The notes beneath the pieces were generated by a model. The model saw nothing but the letters and a program-made list of their open reading frames with translations, did no database searches and was not told the DNA's origin. Below, one piece after another: positions 13,987-16,165 of a stretch of 16,165 nt of DNA. Both the position numbers and the translations under genes were made by a program. Position 1 is the first letter of the stretch. Each line of letters starts with the position of its first letter. The stretch is from positions 1 through 16,165 of the forward strand of contig JAEWVM010000144.1 in the NCBI GenBank assembly GCA_023396615.1, in the 5' to 3' direction. The DNA comes from Spirochaetota bacterium. Its GTDB lineage: Bacteria > Spirochaetota > UBA4802 > JAFGJZ01.

Positions 13987-15270
13987 ATGAAAGACATAAA
14001 AAGCAGTTACATGACGGTAATGGATGATCATTTCCCTGACGAAATGTCCATAACATTCGGAAATCAAACACTTAAATACAAAAAGCGCTCATGGAAAATA
14101 CAGGATGAAGGAACACTGATTGAAAAAGGTCTGCGCTATGGAGAAAATCCCGGTCAGGAAGCAGCTCTTTATGAACTGGTTAACGGAAACCTAGTTCTGG
14201 GTAAATGTGAATTCATCACGCCGGGAAACTCACTTGTATCAGCTATAGACGAAGATGCAATGCTTCAATCAGGCAAGCATCCGGGAAAAACCAACTTTAC
14301 CGATATCGATAACTCACTCAATATATTGAAATATTTTGACCGCCCTACATCCGTAATTGTAAAACACAATAACCCCTGCGGAGTTTCTTCTTCGGATGAT
14401 ATTCTTGATGCTCTTAAAAAAAGTTATTATGCTGATAGAATTGCAGCCTTCGGCGGATGCGTTGCCCTCAACAAAGCCCTTACCAAGGAATGCGCCGAAT
14501 TTATAGCTTCAGAATACTTTGAAGTAGTTGTTGCTCCTGAATTTGAAAACGGAGCCATGGACATTCTTTCAAAGAAAAAAAATCTCAGAATAATAAAAAT
14601 TTCTGCGATGGATAATCTTTCTAAATACAAGTCAATGAGATTTGTTGATTTCAAGTCATTGATTGACGGCGGAATTATTGTTCAGCAGTCTCCTATAAAC
14701 ATCATCAATTCAAAAAACGATCTAAAAATTGCCGAAACAGAATACAAGGGCACGAAATACTCTATTGAACGCAAACCAACCGATAATGAATACAAAGACA
14801 TGCTCTTCGGATGGAATGTAGAACAGGGTGTTACATCGAATTCCGTTTTATACGTAAAAGACGAAACTACGGTCGGAATCGGAACAGGAGAACAGGATAG
14901 AGTCGGAGTTGCCGAAATCGCTATTTTTAAAGCATATCAGAAATATTCCGATAAACTATGTTTTGAAAAGTTCAAACTGCCTTTTAAAAATCTTGAACTT
15001 GCGGTATCCGAAGGAAAAGAATCCGCAGATAAAATTAAAGAAATAATGAATGAAACGAAAGCGGCTAAAGGCGGACTTATCGGTTCGGCAATGGTTTCTG
15101 ATGCATTTTTCCCGTTTAGAGACGGAGTAGATGTTGCGATAAAAGAAGGAATTTCGGCAATAGTTCAGCCGGGCGGTTCCGTAAGGGATTTTGAATCAAT
15201 CGAGGCATGCAACAGCGCGGATCCTAAAGTGACAATGGTTTATACAGGGCAAAGAGCTTTTAAGCATTAA
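13987..15270 (+). CDS. purH: Stand-alone AICAR formyltransferase (PurH C-terminal domain only)
   Basis: Penultimate enzyme of de novo purine synthesis: transfers a formyl group from 10-formyl-THF to AICAR, giving FAICAR. The protein has 427 residues and only the AICARFT domain. RYGENPGQEAALY (~50-62), the catalytic Lys-His in VKHNNPCG (K126, H127), DRIAAFGGCVALN, TVGIGTGEQDRVG, GSAMVSDAFFPFRDGVD, IVQPGGSVRD and the terminal VYTGQRAFKH all match bifunctional PurH. The ~200-residue N-terminal IMP cyclohydrolase (MGS-like) domain is missing. Instead there are ~48 residues (MKDIKSSYMTVMDDHFPDEM...) unlike it, starting at a good ribosome site. It is thus a natural split form, not a truncation; cyclisation to IMP needs a separate IMP cyclohydrolase elsewhere. 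No PurR box or purine riboswitch is evident upstream. Confidence 0.92.
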   Translation: MKDIKSSYMTVMDDHFPDEMSITFGNQTLKYKKRSWKIQDEGTLIEKGLRYGENPGQEAALYELVNGNLVLGKCEFITPGNSLVSAIDEDAMLQSGKHPGKTNFTDIDNSLNILKYFDRPTSVIVKHNNPCGVSSSDDILDALKKSYYADRIAAFGGCVALNKALTKECAEFIASEYFEVVVAPEFENGAMDILSKKKNLRIIKISAMDNLSKYKSMRFVDFKSLIDGGIIVQQSPINIINSKNDLKIAETEYKGTKYSIERKPTDNEYKDMLFGWNVEQGVTSNSVLYVKDETTVGIGTGEQDRVGVAEIAIFKAYQKYSDKLCFEKFKLPFKNLELAVSEGKESADKIKEIMNETKAAKGGLIGSAMVSDAFFPFRDGVDVAIKEGISAIVQPGGSVRDFESIEACNSADPKVTMVYTGQRAFKH

Positions 15271-15290
15271 AAAGGCGGCTTAAAGCCGCC
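15269..15290 (-). terminator. Terminator of the ferredoxin gene
   Basis: GGCGGCT (15274-15280), loop TAA, AGCCGCC (15284-15290), with five A (15269-15273) on the plus strand that read as a T run on the minus strand. It therefore ends minus-strand transcription; no T run follows it on the plus strand, so purH is at best weakly terminated by it. Confidence 0.75.
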
Positions 15291-15297
15291 GTAAAAC

Positions 15298-15468
15298 TTA
15301 TGCTTCTACAATCGCGTCCATCGGACAAACACTTGCGCAAAGTCCGCAACCGGTGCAGGAAGATGCATCAATCTGATAAGAACTTGATCCTTCAGATATA
15401 GCTTCAACAGGACACTCGGATGAACAAGCACCGCAAGATGTACATTTGTCAGTAATTTTGTATGCCAT
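15298..15468 (-). CDS. 2[4Fe-4S] ferredoxin
   Basis: Small electron carrier of 56 residues, the usual size of clostridial-type 2[4Fe-4S] ferredoxins. It begins MAYKITDKCTSCGACSSECP and ends CTGCGLCASVCPMDAIVEA. Both clusters have the complete CxxCxxCxxxCP pattern: C9, C12, C15 and C19, then C38, C41, C44 and C48, with the two halves forming the usual internal duplication. AGGAG lies 8 nt before ATG 15468. It is a single gene divergent from the YkgJ-type gene and convergent with purH, with a minus-strand terminator. It would shuttle low-potential electrons in the cytosol, for example for an anaerobic or fermentative metabolism; the partner enzyme is not in the window. Confidence 0.96.
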   Translation of the reverse strand: MAYKITDKCTSCGACSSECPVEAISEGSSSYQIDASSCTGCGLCASVCPMDAIVEA

Positions 15469-15556
15469 TGGAATACTCCTTTTATTTATGGTGTATACAG
15501 GCTATTTAGAGCTCAATATGAGTCAATAAAAAAAATGAATGCCGGAGTTGCTCAAA

Positions 15557-15970
15557 ATGAAGTTTTTACGCAATATTTTCAAACACAAAAAAGACAATGG
15601 AATATGCGCAGAATGTAAAGCTGTATGCTGTCATCATATTGCGCTCGAAATTGACAAGCCGACTTCAAAGGCATCCAAAGATCATATCCGCTGGTATCTT
15701 TTACATGAAGGAGTTGAAGTGTTTGTCGACCATTCAGGCTCATGGTTTCTTAAATTTGCAACAAAATGCTCAAAACTCAAAGATACAATGTGCGGAATCT
15801 ATTCAACAAGACCCGACATCTGCAGAAATTATCCTGAGAAAAATCAATCATGCGAATACGAGGGAGAAGGAGAATATTACAAAAGCATTTTTAAGACTGA
15901 AGAAGAATTTACAAGATACATGGATTTGAAATTATCTAAAAAAAGAAAAGCTTCACCGCCTCGTAAATAA
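15557..15970 (+). CDS. YkgJ-family (CxxCxxCC) cysteine-cluster protein
   Basis: Small cytosolic protein of 137 residues of the YkgJ/UPF0153 type, thought to bind zinc or an Fe-S cluster; biochemical function unknown. The N-terminal CAECKAVCC (C17, C20, C24, C25) and the later C71, C79 and C89 in CGIYSTRPDICRNYP are the family's cysteine ligands and signature. ATG 15557 is preferred over the in-frame ATG 15539 because GGAG at 15544-15547 lies 9 nt upstream, while 15539 has no ribosome site. The C-terminus is basic (KLSKKRKASPPRK). Its last 35 nt overlap the 3' end of the convergent LysE-like gene. It is divergent from the ferredoxin gene, but a functional link between the two is only suggestive. 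Confidence 0.85.
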   Translation: MKFLRNIFKHKKDNGICAECKAVCCHHIALEIDKPTSKASKDHIRWYLLHEGVEVFVDHSGSWFLKFATKCSKLKDTMCGIYSTRPDICRNYPEKNQSCEYEGEGEYYKSIFKTEEEFTRYMDLKLSKKRKASPPRK

Positions 15971-16165
15971 TAAACATTCCGAGAAACATCAGGACAATAC
16001 CCATAAGCAGTTCAAGTAAACGGCGTTTATTCATATATCTGCTCCTGATCGGGGTTGAAGCAAAAATAATTGCTGCCAAAGAAAACCAGAATAAAGTGAC
16101 AAACAAGACTGTCGCACAATAAATCAGTTTTAATGAGATCGAAATATCATCTGTTATAAATTTAG
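15936..16165 (-). CDS. C-terminal part of a LysE/RhtB-type membrane exporter (partial)
   Basis: The minus strand is open from the right edge of the window to a TAG at 15936-15938, giving 75 residues of the C-terminus; the start lies outside. It contains a hydrophobic helix (LIYCATVLFVTLFWFSLAAI), a short basic linker (STPIRSRYMNKRRL) and a second helix (LLELLMGIVLMFLGMFII). This two-helix ending with P.R and a G...M..G motif is like that of LysE/RhtB amino-acid exporters, though another small transporter family is possible with so little sequence. It converges on the YkgJ-type gene and overlaps its end by 35 nt, so no terminator separates them. Confidence 0.6.
   Translation of the reverse strand, partial: KFITDDISISLKLIYCATVLFVTLFWFSLAAIIFASTPIRSRYMNKRRLLELLMGIVLMFLGMFIIYEAVKLFFF

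Noticed and set aside
15469..15538. Promoter of the ferredoxin gene from TTGACT on the minus strand (15527-15522)
   Set aside because: The -35 is good but no -10-like hexamer lies 16-18 nt away; the nearest TATACA is 23 nt downstream.
1..16165. CRISPR array, tRNA or phage genes
   Set aside because: No regularly spaced repeats, no cloverleaf and no phage-like genes were seen on either strand; IS30 is the only mobile element.

Overview
The window is AT-rich DNA from a diderm (Gram-negative-type) bacterium: it encodes a lipoprotein, a large exported beta-rich protein, an outer-membrane beta-barrel ending in Phe, and a chemoreceptor-like signalling cluster. The relaxed lipobox, a FlgD-like C-terminal Ig domain and a stand-alone AICAR formyltransferase would fit a spirochaete or a neighbouring candidate phylum. 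That is inference, because no ribosomal or other phylogenetic marker is present.

Left part (1-5690): an intact IS30-family element has inserted into the 3' part of a minus-strand gene for an Ig-like lipoprotein, of which only the first ~220 codons remain here. That gene also carries a T7 homopolymer that puts its natural start out of frame. Divergent from it lies an 801-residue exported protein with a fibronectin-III-like region and a FlgD/T9SS-like C-terminal domain. Next is an exported CsgG-like domain joined to an outer-membrane beta-barrel, closed by a good terminator. Together these form a cell-surface locus.

Middle (5700-12430): a type Ib aspartate aminotransferase faces a minus-strand sensory cluster, and the two share one perfect bidirectional terminator. 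In transcription order the cluster is: a two-TM HAMP protein with no output enzyme; a TauE/SafE permease; a seven-TM chemoreceptor whose start overlaps the permease stop; a soluble methyl-accepting-like coiled-coil protein with two degenerate signalling hairpins; and a STAS anti-sigma-antagonist-like protein with the phosphorylatable Ser. A strong promoter before the soluble protein makes the last two genes a separate or additional transcription unit. No CheA, CheW, CheR or anti-sigma kinase is encoded here, so partners must lie elsewhere. This cluster is the best candidate for an undescribed system: a transporter-coupled receptor feeding a chemoreceptor-like and STAS relay.

Right part (12500-16165): an unrecognised six-TM protein (-) is divergent from a TPR protein (+). 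They are followed by a purine-biosynthesis gene carrying only the AICARFT domain of PurH, a 56-residue 2[4Fe-4S] ferredoxin (-), a YkgJ-type CxxCxxCC protein (+), and the C-terminal end of a LysE/RhtB-type exporter (-) that overlaps the YkgJ gene tail to tail and runs off the window.

Several promoters sit so close to their genes that transcripts would have leaders of 0-20 nt, and two (the 801-residue protein and the TPR protein) may be leaderless. There is no gene-free stretch longer than about 150 bases, and I saw no tRNA, rRNA, riboswitch or CRISPR array.
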